DNA of 64,000 nt from Sialis fuliginosa (taxonomy: Eukaryota > Arthropoda > Insecta > Megaloptera > Sialidae), in the NCBI GenBank assembly GCA_961205875.1, contig OY540813.1, forward strand, positions 1,087,001-1,151,000. The letters are read 5' to 3'. Positions 1 through 11,668 of this stretch are shown piece after piece (position 1 is the first letter of the stretch; each line of letters opens with the position of its first letter). Made by a program: the position numbers and the translations under genes. The notes under the pieces were generated by a model, which saw nothing but the letters and a program-made list of their open reading frames with translations, did no database searches and was not told where the DNA came from.

Positions 1-125
1 TTTAATATTAATATGGCAAAATACAAAGTATATAAATTAATTATTATATTATATTATTGTTAATAAGGTTGTAGAAAAAATATTGTGTGCACCTCAGGTG
101 TAAAATGCGTTTTTTGTATGACTGC
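1..125. repeat. Dispersed repeat, copy 1 (partner at 6930-7062)
   Basis: The block beginning TTTAATATTAATATGGCAAA and running through the AAATATTGTGTGC...GTGTAAAATGCG segment recurs at 6930-7062 with small indels. It is an AT-rich non-coding mobile-element relic; the class is not determinable. The left end may be cut by the window edge. Confidence 0.6.
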
Positions 126-392
126 TACTCTGCACCCTAGTTACACAAATACAGGGATGCTAGCGCTCCTCTTTTTTCCTCTTTTTTTGGGAAGTCGGCC
201 CTAAAGTACCCTTTTTTCAAAAAATGTTCTCTTTTTCCTCTTTTTTAACTGATTTCGCTGTCGATTACTTCAAAATTAGAAATGTATAGATGAAATTGTG
301 AAAAATGAACAAAAAAAAAGGGACTATCATCCCTTCAAATAACTATTATTTAATTTTTAATTGGATAAAATACAATCAAAAAAGTAACTCAC

Positions 393-677
393 CTAATAAT
401 TTGGAGACAGCTCCCTGTTGTGTCAGCATATGTTGGGCGATATCGTAGTGCCTCAGTCCGAACCTGGAGAACTCCAGTAACCGCTGCTGTGCGATGTTCG
501 ACAGAGGTGGGTACGCGGCCGAGGGGGGCGGGGGTACCGCGCTAACAGCCGCCGCGGCCGCCGCGTACACGTCTTGTAAACCAGGAGGCGGCGGAACAAG
601 ACCTCCTGGAGGACCTCCTGAACCAGCTTGCGATGCTGCCGCGGCCGTTGTCGATGATATCGTCGGCGAACTTGCTA
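393..677 (-). CDS. eyg/toe-like: eyegone-like Pax gene, internal exon with divergent paired-domain helix-turn-helix (partial gene)
   Basis: Internal exon of a likely Pax-type transcription factor. Seen: a TTCAG acceptor just above 677 and a GTGAGT donor beginning at 392 bound a 285-bp open frame that is far more GC-rich than its surroundings. It encodes a Ser/Ala/Gly/Pro-rich stretch, an Ala run and then NIAQQRLLEFSRFGLR-HYDIAQHMLTQQGAVSKLLG. That last part aligns without gaps to the PAI helix-turn-helix of paired domains (pattern G-x-R-x2-D-I, then G-x-V-S-K-x-L-G), with about a third of residues identical. From memory of the family, eyegone/twin-of-eyegone proteins have this diverged half paired domain and continue with TLRPPGL, which would lie left of the window. 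The exon starts in phase 1 (TA completes a codon), matching exon 7215-7392. Alternatives are another Pax gene or a CUT-type helix-turn-helix. The Pax-like fold is firmer than the eyg name. Confidence 0.66.
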
Positions 678-725
678 CTGAATATATACATAACGTTTAT
701 TAGTGTTTTATTATAATAGAAATGT

Positions 726-1768
726 CAAAGTTCAATATTTCATTTATTATAACAAATGGAAGAAAACTTTAAATGCAAAAGTTGTTAGGATAGACAAGCA
801 GCACATTTTTAAAATAGTTACATTTATATAGGGTGTCCCATAAATGTGTTACAAATCAAAGTTATATTTTTTTAAATATAGGTATACAAAGTATATTTTT
901 TTAATTGATAATCTAAAATTATTTGTTCTTCTGGATATTTTGATATAGCATGTGTGGGATTATACTGAGGTTTATAAATTATGCTGCTGAATATATACAT
1001 AACGTTTATTAGTGTTTTATTATAATAGAAATGTATACAGGGTGTCCCAAGACTGTGTCAAAGTTCAATATTTCATTTATTATAACTAGAGATTGGAAAA
1101 ATAGTTTTTCAACTATTGCGAAAAATGTAACTATTGTAATTTTTATTACATATCTCCATCGATTTCAGAAAACTGGTTTGATTGAACCCAATTTGAAATC
1201 AACTATTTGCAACTATTTTACCTTTCCAACTATTTTTTAACTATTTGCCTATTTTTAACCAACGTTAAAAATTAGAAATACATTTTGTCTATTATACAGA
1301 TATTTTTATAGATATTTATGTTGTGTTTTTACATATTTATTTGTTTTTCCTTTTTTTTTTAGCTTCTAAAATCTATTTAGAATCGACCACAACATGTTTT
1401 CCTAGAAGATTTCAGATTTCACTAATTATTGATTAAATCGAAAAAAAATTTGTAACTATTTCACAACTATTTTGATTAAAAAAAACTATTTGCCAACTAT
1501 TTTACAGAAAAAGAATCAACTTTTTCATTTAAAATAACAACTATTTTTCCAATCTCTAATTATAACAAATGGAAGAAAACTTTAAATACAAAAGTTGTTA
1601 GGATTGACAAGCAGCACATTTTTAAAATAGTAACATTTATATAGGGTGTCCCATATGTGCGTTACAAATCAAAGTTATATTTTTTTAAATACAATTGATA
1701 ATCTAAAAGCATTTATTCTTCTGGATATTTTGATATAAGCATGTGTGGGATTATATTGAGCGGTTTAG
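726..1768. repeat. Duplicated AT-rich repeat pair, second copy interrupted by a MITE
   Basis: A ~245-bp unit starting CAAAGTTCAATATTTCATTT occurs at 726-972. It recurs from 1058, is interrupted at 1086, and resumes at 1567-1768. A leader containing CATAACGTTTATTAGTG precedes both copies. Both carry the phrase ATAGGGTGTCCCAT, typical of insect MITE ends. No coding capacity is seen. Confidence 0.65.
1087..1558. mobile_element. Non-autonomous hAT-type MITE, 472 bp, nested in the repeat above
   Basis: Terminal inverted repeats TAGAGATTGGAAAAATAG / CTATTTTTCCAATCTCTA bound the element. It is flanked by an exact 8-bp target-site duplication ATTATAAC (1079-1086 and 1559-1566). The uninterrupted sister repeat at 726 shows a single ATTATAAC at the same spot, so it serves as an empty site. 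The 8-bp duplication and TAGAG-type ends fit hAT. The interior is T-rich and non-coding. Confidence 0.85.
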
Positions 1769-2079
1769 AAATTATGACCATTTTTGTAAGAAAATTGTGT
1801 TATTTTCAACACCTTGTAATTTTCTAATTACAGTAAAAAAAAATGTATTTTCTGCTAAAAATAGTTTTGGCATATGCTCTATTATTGCGATATTATATCA
1901 AACATTTACAAAATTGTATTCTGTGTACAGGGTGTTTAAAAACTCTTAATTTAATTTTTTCAAAATTTTCAAATGGAACGTCCTATATATTTTCACATTT
2001 TCGAATTGAGAACTGCAGATCTAGAACTCGATATCAATTTAATATTTAAATAATGCAATATGAAATGTAAGTACGAAAA

Positions 2080-2640
2080 AAAATTATTTTTAAAATATTT
2101 AAAAATGTTATAAAATATAAACAAATTTATAAATATCTATACGCGGACCATAGTTTGGGGACCACATATCTAAAACCAATATTAATTTAATATTTGATGC
2201 AATATGGTCTGTATAGGTATAGCTACGAAAAAAAAATACAATTTTTCCCTAATTATTTTTAAAATATTTAAAAATGCTATAAAATAAAAACCAATTAAAA
2301 AATATCTATACGCGGACCATAGTTTGGGGACCACATATCTAAAACCAAATATTAATTTAATATTTGATGCAATATGGTCTGTATAGGTATAGCTACGAAA
2401 AAAAAATACAATTTTTCCCTAATTATTTTTAAAATATTTAAAAATGCTATAAAATAAAAAACAATTAAAAAATATATATACGCGGACCATAGTTAGGGGA
2501 CCGCATATCTAAAATCAAATATTAATTTAATATTTAATGCAATATGGAATGTATAAGCTACGAAAAAAAAAACAATTATTTTCCTAATCAATTTTTAAAA
2601 TATTTAAATTACCATAAAAGATACAAAAAAAAACATTTAA
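2080..2640. repeat. Tandem repeat, ~170-bp unit, about 3 copies
   Basis: The phrase ACGCGGACCATAGTT recurs at about 2141, 2310 and 2480, with the same flanking AT-rich unit (ending GGTATAGCTACGAAAAAA) repeated between. The last unit is diverged. No open frame of note. Confidence 0.8.
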
Positions 2641-2920
2641 CAATGTATGGACGCTACTGGTTATTATAGAATAACCTCTCAATGTAATTGTAAATTTTTT
2701 ATACGTCTTATTATTTCGAGTAACGGTTTAATGAATAAAACAATATGAGGAATTAGCATACAATTACAGAAATCATATGAAGTTGAATAGTGAATATCTT
2801 AGTTTTATATTTCTTTAATGGGTTCAAATTGGTACTATTAAATTATTAATTCACTCCCTGTATTTTCTCTAAACAGTAGTTGGAACTTATATAAATTTTA
2901 ATTATAAAAAAAATTAATTT

Positions 2921-3645
2921 GATGTATTTTTAATTAAGGGTCATTGTTTTTCATAGATCGTTTTTTATTTAGAAATTTTTTTATACTTAACAAAAATTTC
3001 TTTTGTGTGGCCAAAATATGTATGATATACAGGGTGTGACAATTTTGTGGAAAAGATAGGGGCAGGGTATTTTTAATTAAGGGGCATTGTTTTTCATAGA
3101 TGATCGTTTTTTATTTAGAAATTTTTTTATACTTAACAAAAATTTCTTTTGTGTGGCCAAAATATGTATGATATACAGGGTGTGACAATTTTGTGGAAAA
3201 GATAGGGGCAGGGTATTTTTAATTAAGGGGCATTGTTTTTCATAGATCGTTTTTTATTTAGAAATTTTTTTATACTTAACAAAAAATTCTTTTGTGTGGC
3301 CAAAATATGTATGATATACAGGGTGTGACAATTTTGTGGAAAAGACAGGGGCAGGGTATTTTTAATTAAGGGGCATTGTTTTTCATAGATAATCGTTTTT
3401 TATTTAGAATTTTTTTTTATACTTAGGTGTGATGTGATATAAAAATTCTTTTGTGTGGCCAAAATATGCGTGATATACAGAGTGTGATAATTTTTTGGAA
3501 AAGTCAGGAGCAGGGTATTTTAAATTATTTTTCATAGTTAATCGTTTTTTATTTTGATTTTTTTATATAGGTGTGACGTGATATTATAAAAATTCTTTTG
3601 TGTGGCCAAAATATGCGTGATATACAGAGTGTGACAACTTTCTAG
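2921..3645. repeat. Tandem repeat, ~145-bp unit, about 5 copies
   Basis: Units begin TATTTTTAATTAAGG at about 2925, 3069, 3213 and 3356, with a diverged fifth near 3517. Each contains TTTTGTGTGGCCAAAATATG and GATATACAGGGTGTGACAA. The last two copies carry a GTGTGAxGTGATAT variation. Non-coding. Confidence 0.85.
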
Positions 3646-3773
3646 AAAAATCAGAGACAGGGGAATTTTTGCTACAATGCTAATGTCAAAATTCGCAAAT
3701 GTTTTTCTAACCGCGTCTGTCTGTCTGTAGTAAAAAGTAAAACTTATATCCTATCGTGTAGATAATTGATTTA

Positions 3774-4145
3774 TTAGCACCAGTCTTGGATATGACCCCA
3801 GTAATGGCTATTTTTTAATTAAATGTACAGAATTAGAAATATTTGTTGATATTTGATTACTACCATTTCTGAATAAATTTGACGATTATTTCTTTTATAT
3901 CTTTTGTGTCGTAGTACTTATCATTAGCAAGTGTCCATCACTGCGTGCTCATTACTGGTTTTATTTTATTCATTACTGGAAAAAAAACAAAAACAAACTA
4001 TATTTCCAGACTTTGGTAATTAAATTGATTAAATAAAGAGTTAGTTATTTTATTAGTAACATTATAATTACAAAAGAGAAGCCCGTCAATCACAAAAACA
4101 GTAAACCTTGTTCTTATAGCGGCCATAACTGGTGTCAGTACCTTA
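3774..4145 (+). mobile_element. MITE family 1 copy (TIR type GGTACTGGCACCAGT), internally deleted
   Basis: Matches the full-length copy at 18230-18804. It starts at the inner part of the left TIR (TAGCACCAGTCTTGGATATG) and ends GCGGCCATAACTGGTGTCAGTACCTTA. The middle ~180 bp seen in other copies is missing. Non-coding. Confidence 0.75.
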
Positions 4146-4299
4146 TCAACAAATATATCTAATTTAGTACATTTAATTAAACAACTTTGGGGTATGATCC
4201 AAAGATTTCTTCAATCAAATCAACGTTTCTACCACTGTATACTGAATCTTTTATATCAATTAATATAATACATCCCCTAAAATTATTCTATATTTTATG

Positions 4300-4803
4300 T
4301 AGGGTCAACTGGGGTAAAAGTGAAACAAAATACAAATCTTTCATGTTTTTTGCCAGTTAACGATACAAATTCATACTTTAATTTTTTCTACTAGATGCGC
4401 TTATGAATAACCATTACGTAATTTGAACTGTACGATACAACACGGACTTTAAAAATCAAAAAAGTGTGTTTCATTTTTAACCTCTAATTTGGGAAAAAGT
4501 GAAACCTGCCTCTAATGAAAAATATTTCTCGAAAAATTAAAAGAAAAGCTACTTTGGCAAGTTTGATTTATCTTCTTTGTGGCATATCAATGTGAAATTG
4601 TAACTTTAATTAATATCTGAGCTATACAGAATGTGCAAAGAATTAAAATTTAATTCACACGTTTTGACATCGACTAACAGGGAAATCTATAGGGGTGTCA
4701 GTTTTTATAATTCTCCTAATAAACAAATTAGTTTTTTAGTTGCAAGCTTGTTTCACTTTTACCCCATTTTTTTGGTGTTTCATATTTACCCCGCTCGATC
4801 CTA
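4300..4803. mobile_element. MITE with GGGGTAAAAGTGAAAC inverted ends
   Basis: The left end AGGGTCAACTGGGGTAAAAG and the right end (reverse complement of GGATCGAGCGGGGTAAATAT) form imperfect inverted repeats. An inner exact pair GGGGTAAAAGTGAAAC lies at 4311-4326 and 4750-4765. A fragment of the left end recurs at about 60367. No transposase frame. Confidence 0.65.
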
Positions 4804-5444
4804 ATAAATATCACATAAGAATTAGTAGCTAATTAAATAGTAATTAAAATGAATTAAAACAATAGAAATAATGTGTCGTAAAGGAAGCGACGTGCTAAAC
4901 GGAAGTAGTTAATTTCTCTATAAAGGATTCACATGTATAACAAATTAGCACAGTGGTACCAACACAGTTGATGTCGACAGTGGCTGCCATAACATATGTT
5001 CACAAATGGTAATGTGTATATATTATATTGTACATATAAGTAATAATATAATATATTATAACTTATGCGATTCTTATCTTAAGTACATAATATAGTTATC
5101 TTGATCGAGGGGGACTTAAGTACAAAACGCTTAAGTTATATTATTTGCATATTATCTCTTTGTTTTATGTTTTAGTATACGTTATTCAGATTTTTTTATG
5201 TTGGTAGTATTTAAAATAATTTACATATATTTTTTGGTTTATTATTTGAAATATATTTTTTAATCTAACTAATTTTACTGCCTTTTAATAATTTTGACGA
5301 TTTTCTACATATTAGTCATAAAAAAATAATATTCTATTGATTAAGTTTATCGAATATCTCAAATTAGTTACTTTTCCTGAATTTAAAAGCAGTACTTTTT
5401 AAACTTTACTGCTTTTACCCACTGAAAAATATACGTACAATAAG
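4804..5444. other. Gene-free AT-rich stretch inside the large intron
   Basis: No open frame, repeat pair or motif of note was seen here beyond simple AT richness. Confidence 0.4.
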
Positions 5445-5826
5445 ATAAAGGCATCAGTTATGGCCGCTATAAGAGCAAGTTTTCGCGGGCTTGTTTTTTG
5501 TAATTCTTATGAACTAATGTTACTAATAAAACAAGTAACTCTTTATTTAATCAATTTAATTACCAAAGTCCGCAAATATAGTTAGTTTTTTTTTAAATTA
5601 AAGTCTTTTATTTTGTTTATGTTTTTTCTCCAGTAATGGATAAAGTAAAACCAGTAATGAGCACGTAGTGATGGACACTTGCTAATGATAAGTACTACGA
5701 CACAAAAGATATAAAAGAAAGAATCGGCAATTTTAAAACAATGTAAAGCAGTTTCTATGATAATATAATAATTAATAAATAAATTATACTAATAATTAGT
5801 TTAAATATCCACTATTTTGACACCAT
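5445..5826 (-). mobile_element. MITE family 1 copy, inverted, 3'-truncated
   Basis: Begins AAAGGCATCAGTTATGGCCG, the right TIR in reverse. It runs through the CCAGTAATGGATAAAGTAAA and TGGACACTTGCTAATGATAA segments shared with 9367-9872, stopping before the other TIR. Confidence 0.7.
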
Positions 5827-6319
5827 TTTCAATTTTATTTTTACTTTTTTATACTTCCTAAAAAAGAATACTTAGGTATATACATAAACGAATTTTTGAA
5901 TAAATCGCATCACCGTCGGTTTGGCTAAAAATGGCGATACTTATATGATTTTTGATCAAAAATATTTTTTTTTAATTTTATGTTTTACTTTTAAATAATA
6001 TTATAACCTATATTTTTTGACACACTGAAATTTCTACAAAATTTAAATCCGGCAACGGCTTCAAAAGTTATGGATATTTTTCTAAAATTTTTGAAAATCT
6101 ATTTAACGAAGGTACACTCTGTCTGTCTGTCTTATCTGATTTAAGTGTTTTTTTTTAATTCATAGATAGATATGTTCTTTGGCCAGGTTTTAAAATAGGT
6201 ATATTTTGTTTATTAGTAAATCAAGTAAGAAAAAAAGTTTGCCGTTCTTTTGCAATACGTTAAATATTGAATAAAAAGATCTAAAACAAACTCCGCGATA
6301 CCATATATCTAACTTTTAT

Positions 6320-6354
6320 ATATATTTAAGCGAGGGAAGCCGCGGGCACACCTA
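6320..6354 (+). mobile_element. Possible Helitron 3' end (CTAG terminus)
   Basis: The stretch GGGAAGCCGCGGGCACACCTAG followed by T resembles the GC-rich hairpin plus CTAG terminus of Helitrons, like the better defined element at 54237-54491. The 5' end cannot be fixed. Confidence 0.3.
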
Positions 6355-6929
6355 GTTTTATATAAAATAAACATATTTTTAACTAAATCGAATGTGAAAT
6401 TTCATCCGTAAAATTTGAAATTTTTTAAACCGCTTAAAAATTTGAAATATATTATAATATATTTTTTCTACAACCGTGTAAAAAAGAAGGCTTTTTCATT
6501 GACATTTCAGTGTGTAAAGTCGTTAATAATAAAAGTTACTTTTACGCCCGGCGTGCGTAAAAGTGTTTACTGTTTCCATAGTAACACATAGATTTTTACA
6601 TTTTTTTACGATTAATTCTATTATAGTATTAAACAAATTACTAAAATTTAAGCACTATATTAATTATTGTAATAAAAAAAATTTTAATAAAATATATTAA
6701 ATAAATTATAAACAATACCTTAAGGTATTATGTGTAATTTTCTTATATCAATTTAGATTTTGCAGATAGTAAATTTAAAATTACAGAATTTGCAGCTTCT
6801 GATATCTGGTATGTTCTTTTTCAATATCACCACTTATCCATCTTATATTATAGAATAACAAATTAAGAAATACATTTTAATGAAAATAGAACTGTCAAAA
6901 ATTTTGTCCAAAGCTTACTAGAGTTGAAT

Positions 6930-7062
6930 TTTAATATTAATATAGCAAAATACAAAGTATATAAATTAATTATTATATTTTATTATTGTTAATATTATAT
7001 ATAATAAATAGGGTTGTAGATAAAAAATATTGTGTGCCCCTCGGGTGTAAAATGCGTTTTTC
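6930..7062. repeat. Dispersed repeat, copy 2 (partner at 1-125)
   Basis: Same sequence as the window start, with an extra ATATATAATAAAT-like insertion. Both copies end near GTGTAAAATGCGTTTTT. Confidence 0.6.
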
Positions 7063-7214
7063 CCACTCGTGCAAAAAACTATCATTTTATAACCTATTTA
7101 ATTCAAATTTACTATTTTTATTTAGACATCAAAAATAACAAAAAAAAAGTATTTAGATTTAAAAAAATTTCTTTGCTCAAAATTACTTATATAGCAAAAA
7201 AAAAAAATACTGAC

Positions 7215-7392
7215 TTGTAGGCGAGCTCGGATAATCAACAGAAACAACCGTCGGCGATGTTCCCGGAGTAGCTGGGATTCCCAACGGCGAATCCATTTTC
7301 CAATTAACTACCGCCCTCGAAGGGGCGCTACTCAGTAAGGGCGGCAAATCGCTACACGTCGAAGGGATCGACACTCCATTAGACACCAACAT
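7215..7392 (-). CDS. eyg/toe-like: Probable first coding exon of the same eyegone-like Pax gene
   Basis: An ATG at 7392 opens 59 codons (MLVSNGVSIPSTCSDLPPLL ... SVDYPSSPT) followed by one extra base and a GTCAGT donor. Base composition is balanced and codons are varied, unlike the AT-rich flanks. The trailing A joins the leading TA of exon 393-677 to make an Ile codon and keep the frame open, giving PSSPT-I-ASSPTISS. Both exons lie on the minus strand, and the intron would be about 6.5 kb. No domain is visible: it is a Ser/Pro-rich leader as found before paired domains. The start is chosen as the first Met before the balanced-composition segment. An upstream in-frame extension with AT-rich codons exists but looks like 5' UTR or intron. 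Confidence 0.55.
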
Positions 7393-7585
7393 TATAACAA
7401 CACAAAACTTAAAAAACAATGTACATCTTTTAAATGTCAAATCAATTTCAATAGAGTTACGCAAATATCTTTAATCAAAATTGATCTTTTCATTATTACA
7501 AATACAACCAATACACGATTATAACGTCAGTTTTCTTTATTTAAAAAAAAATTAAATAGATTTTATTTTTTATTTTTTAATTCAT

Positions 7586-7754
7586 AATCGCATCACATTT
7601 AAATAAATAAATAAAAAGTCAACAATCAGATTTTTAAATTAGTTTGTAATCGCGTCACTAGATGTCACTCTAATCACATTTAAATAAATAAATAAATAAA
7701 AAGTCAACAATCAGATTTTTAAATTAGTTCGTAATCGCGTCACTAGATGTCACT
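7586..7754. repeat. Tandem duplication of an ~85-bp unit
   Basis: The unit containing AAAAAGTCAACAATCAGATT and AATCGCGTCACTAGATGTCA occurs twice back to back, differing by a few bases and one AAAT step. It lies upstream of the putative eyg start exon, so it may fall in its promoter or 5' region. Confidence 0.75.
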
Positions 7755-7872
7755 TAATCACATTTCAACAATAAATAAGTCACTTTTACCAATTTTTAAT
7801 AGAAATTAAATTGAATTTCAACAATCGAGTTGTTTTTTTTTCGTTTGTTGGTGTCGAAATTTAAATTGAAAT

Positions 7873-10145
7873 TCAACAATGCTTTTTCGATTGTTGGGTT
7901 GTAAATCTGGTACGATTTGGGTGCACGTTTGACACTGAATGTTCGATCACAGGGTAAGCAGGTAGCGGTACAGGTGTAGAGGCCGCCTTGCGCGCGCTAT
8001 GGTTGGTTACCTCAGCTTGCAAGACTGCCTGGTGGGTAGGCATTGATTCTTGTATAGGGAGGGACACCTTCTATGTGTGATTCATCTTATTGTTGTACCA
8101 GTTTCGGTTGTCCAGAAGAAAAAGCTACTTGTATTAATTGGGATAATCGGTTAGAGTTTTTGGTTGATATAGGTAATACAAGAGAGAGAATTGGTTTTTT
8201 GAGTTTTTATTATTATAGATGGGTTTAGGGTAGGGTGACCATTCGTCCCGCATTTTGACCCATTGTCCCGCATCATTAATGTCCCGCAAAATGTCCCGCA
8301 TTTTGAATACTTGTCCAGTTTTTTTACATTTTTACTACTGTTCAATGTAATCAATTTGGTGTCGCGAATTTTAATAAAATTGAAATAGGTATGTTAACAA
8401 TTAAAAAAACTCTATTAATTCAGTAAATGTAGGTAATATAATAAAATTAACATAGCAGATTAAAAAAAGTAATTGTTGCAAATTTTATTTAAAAATTATA
8501 CGTCATCTATGGTAGCGAATTTAAAAATAACGAAAATGACAATCGTGAATTATAAATAAAATATAAGTTCTCGTTATGAATTTGCAATATAACATTTGTT
8601 ATTCTTTATTAATAATAATTTTAAAAATATTAATAATAATTTTAAAAAAGGTCTTTCATTTGTACCCCCCCCCCCCCCGAAAAAACAGTCGCGCATTGCC
8701 TTCTCAAAAAAATGGTCAGCCTAGTTTAGGGGCTATTTTAAGAAAATTTTACAACTGCACATTTTCCATTTTTTTCTACTAGTAAATTTTTCAAGTGGAT
8801 GTGTGTCACCTGCCCTGATTACCCCAGGGCACATTCCCTTCCTATATGTCATCCACATTGGGAGAAATTTGTGTTCGTCCGGTTATAACTGGCTGCATCT
8901 AATTATAGTAAAGCCAAAAAAGAGAAAAAAAAAACTGGATGTACCTTTTTTAAAGTATTTTTATCAGGGTGGAAAGTCAGGGAATTTCTTTAAAATTCTG
9001 AAAAGTCAGGGAATTTATTAAATTTTTTTGGAACGCCAGGGAATTTATTATATCTGGGAAGTCAGTGAAGAAGAAAAAAGTGTATAAATTTAAGTTGATG
9101 AGCAAAAAAAAAGGTCTTCAAATTTTTTTGCACACCTATTTATGTAATTCAATTGTAATGACCTTTTTGGTTTTTTAAACTGTATTTATCATTATATAAA
9201 TATAAATATTTCAATTGCAATGACTTTTTTTTTGCTCTACATTTATAATTTTCAACTACACAAATTGACTTTTACAACTGCAGTTTTCATTTTTAGAACT
9301 GCAGAAACAAGCTATAACTACACACTAAAATAACCCCTGGATGGCTTTATTTTGAGAATTCTTTATGTAAGGTATAGGCACCAGTTATGACCGCTAGAAG
9401 AGCAGTTGTTTTTTTTTTTTTTTTTTATTAATTGTTAATCAATTTAATTACTAAAGTCCGCAAATATAGTTTGTTTTTTAAATTATAGCCTTTTTTTGTT
9501 AATGTTTTTTCTCCAGTAATGGATAAAGTAAAATCAGTAATGAGCACGCAGTGATGGACACTTGCTAATGATAAGTATACTACAACACAAAAAATATAAA
9601 AGAAAGAATCGTCAAATTTGAAATAAAGCAGTTGCTATGATAATATAATAATTACTAAATAAATTATATTAATAATTAGTTTAAATGTTCGCCATTTTGA
9701 CATCTATTGGCCGATTGTCATCAAATCACGCTGTAAGACAGTTAAATGTATATAGATTAATATTCAGAAATGGTAGTAATCAAATATCAACACATATTTC
9801 TAATTTAGTACATTTAATAAAAAAAAATTTGCCATTACTGGGGTCCTTGCCAAGACTGGTGCCGCTACCTTATCTATATATATATTTATAATATAGAGCT
9901 GTACCCGCGGCTTTTTGTTATATAATGCAGAGAATAATTATTCATTTTATTCTATCTTGTTAGTTTGTCAGAAATGTTTTAATAAAATAAGAATCACGTA
10001 TACTATTCACTGTATAAGAAAGTCCCATGGTTCCCAAGGCAGATATTTTGTTACTCAATCTTACCGACCCCAATTTTTATGCTGCTCTAGAGGGGGGGGG
10101 GGAGCTATACTCGACTGTCCCAGTGGTAGTTACGGCCCTGATTAA
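7873..10145. other. Gene-free stretch upstream of the Pax-like gene
   Basis: Apart from the MITE at 9367-9872, no gene is supported. The patch 7900-8070 is GC-richer and open on the minus strand (64 codons), but no domain or splice context is visible. 8975-9060 repeats the phrase GTCAGGGAATTT three times. C/G homopolymers occur at about 8663-8678 and 10092-10101. Confidence 0.4.
9367..9872 (-). mobile_element. MITE family 1 copy, inverted, near full length
   Basis: Runs from TAAGGTATAGGCACCAGTTA to AGACTGGTGCCGCTACCTTA, both diverged versions of the family TIR. The internal sequence is shared with 18230-18804 in reverse. A poly-T tract interrupts the left part. Confidence 0.75.
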
Positions 10146-10463
10146 AAACCTCCTCTTTTTTGAAGTCAGTTAAAAATAATGTTTATAATACTACTTACCA
10201 AATTTTCTATAGGTATAGATAAAATATATAGACACAAGAATTGATAAAGACGCAGAAAAAGGCTCCCTGATATCTAAATCAGGTTGTCGAATGTCGACAA
10301 CTACCGCTTCTCTTCGACAATAAATTAAATCTAATTTAATTTAGATTCAAAACATGTTGGATTTATCTCAGGTGAGAAATTTGAGATAATAGAACTAATA
10401 AAGATAGGCCATTACAAGGCCTATAGTCCTACGCAATATACCTAATAACTAACTAATATATAT

Positions 10464-10841
10464 ACAGTGTATTCCAAGTTGATTAAGACATAGGAAATTT
10501 AACATGGGGACAATTAGAAATGTTGTAGTAACCTTTGGTCAAATTTAACAATGCATTTTGAAATTAACTGATTTTAAATTAATCAACAGTATTTTGTTTT
10601 CAACAATAAAATACATTAATGAAATTAAAGTACCTAAGCATCCTAAATAAAATTATTATTATATTTTTTGGCAGATATAAATTTGAAAACAAAATACTAA
10701 TGACTATTTTATTAAATTTTGTGGCGGCATTTCAAAATGCACCAATCACACATCGTTAAATTTGACCAAAGGTTACTACAACATTTCTTATTGTCCCCAT
10801 GTTAAATTTCTTATGTCTTAATTAACTTGGAATACACTGTA
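10464..10841. mobile_element. Long-TIR MITE (~90-bp inverted ends)
   Basis: The left arm TACAGTGTATTCCAAGTTGA... (about 90 bp, including CATGGGGACAATTAGAAATG) is the inverse of the right arm, which ends TTAACTTGGAATACACTGTA. The arms match with few differences. A second copy of the right half is at 12805-13009. Non-coding interior. Confidence 0.85.
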
Positions 10842-11075
10842 TATATAATGTAACGATAAAAGAAGACACCAGTCTTGAAACATACCCCCAGTGTTGTACA
10901 CCTTTTTAATTAAATATACTAAATTAGAAATATTTGTTGATATTTGATAAATGATAACATACTGCCTAGGGTGGTTTTTTTTCGGTCCAATCAGTCTATG
11001 TTTTAGCTTTGGATCAAAAGTTAATTGTCCCAAAATTTCAGACTTGTGAACAGCGCAAACCTAGTCTTTTTCCCA
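10620..11075. repeat. Segmental duplicate, copy 1 (partner 12805-13240)
   Basis: The right half of the long-TIR element plus about 230 bp of right flank (with GAAGACACCAGTCTTGAA and TTTAGCTTTGGATCAAAAGT) is repeated at 12805-13240. The flank piece alone recurs near 59465-59600. The duplicated unit therefore crosses an element boundary. Confidence 0.75.
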
Positions 11076-11668
11076 TTTGATTACGTGTTTAAAATTATGC
11101 ATAATAATATTTATTTTTTGTTTTCTGTCATTTTCAATACTCATTGTTAATGAAAATTTTCTTACACCGTGCTTAAAGTTTTATTGTGTATAAAATTATT
11201 ATTGAAAAGGTAAGTGAAATAATATATATTCAAAAAAGTGTCTAGCTACCTACTACCTATTGTTTATTATGTAAAAGTGTAAATTGTTATTAAACGATAC
11301 TATCCGGGGAAAAAACAAATTTAGATTTACAGGGATTAAATAAGATCTGCGTAGATCCAGGAGCGGGCTAAGGAAAAATACAGTCCTAAGCAAGGTTGCG
11401 GGCTTCGTTAAATTAAAATCCAACATCATTTTTTAGCAAATTTAATTTAAAAATTGCCGCATTAATATCTAAATAATTTTTTGTTCTCTTCCACTTATGA
11501 AAATCCGGGCCTTCAGAAATTACGGGCTCTAGGTAATTGCCCAGTCTATTTAGGCCAAAGTCCAACCCTGCGAGATTTAAGATCTAATTAAATCGTTAAA
11601 ATTGTCAACAAATAATTGTGATTGTATGTATAATGTAATGTATTAATTAATTTATTTTTTATTTAGAA

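Noticed and set aside
494-703. Plus-strand frame opposite the Pax-like exon
   Set aside because: Antisense of the GC-rich exon; the minus strand has splice sites and a domain.
7873-8067. 64-codon GC-richer minus-strand frame upstream of the Pax-like start exon
   Set aside because: No recognisable motif, splice context or phase match; could be 5' UTR but cannot be supported.
8660-8680. Poly-C/poly-G tracts here and near 19139, 20947, 53526 and 62845
   Set aside because: Simple homopolymers, with lengths possibly unreliable in sequencing; no associated structure found.
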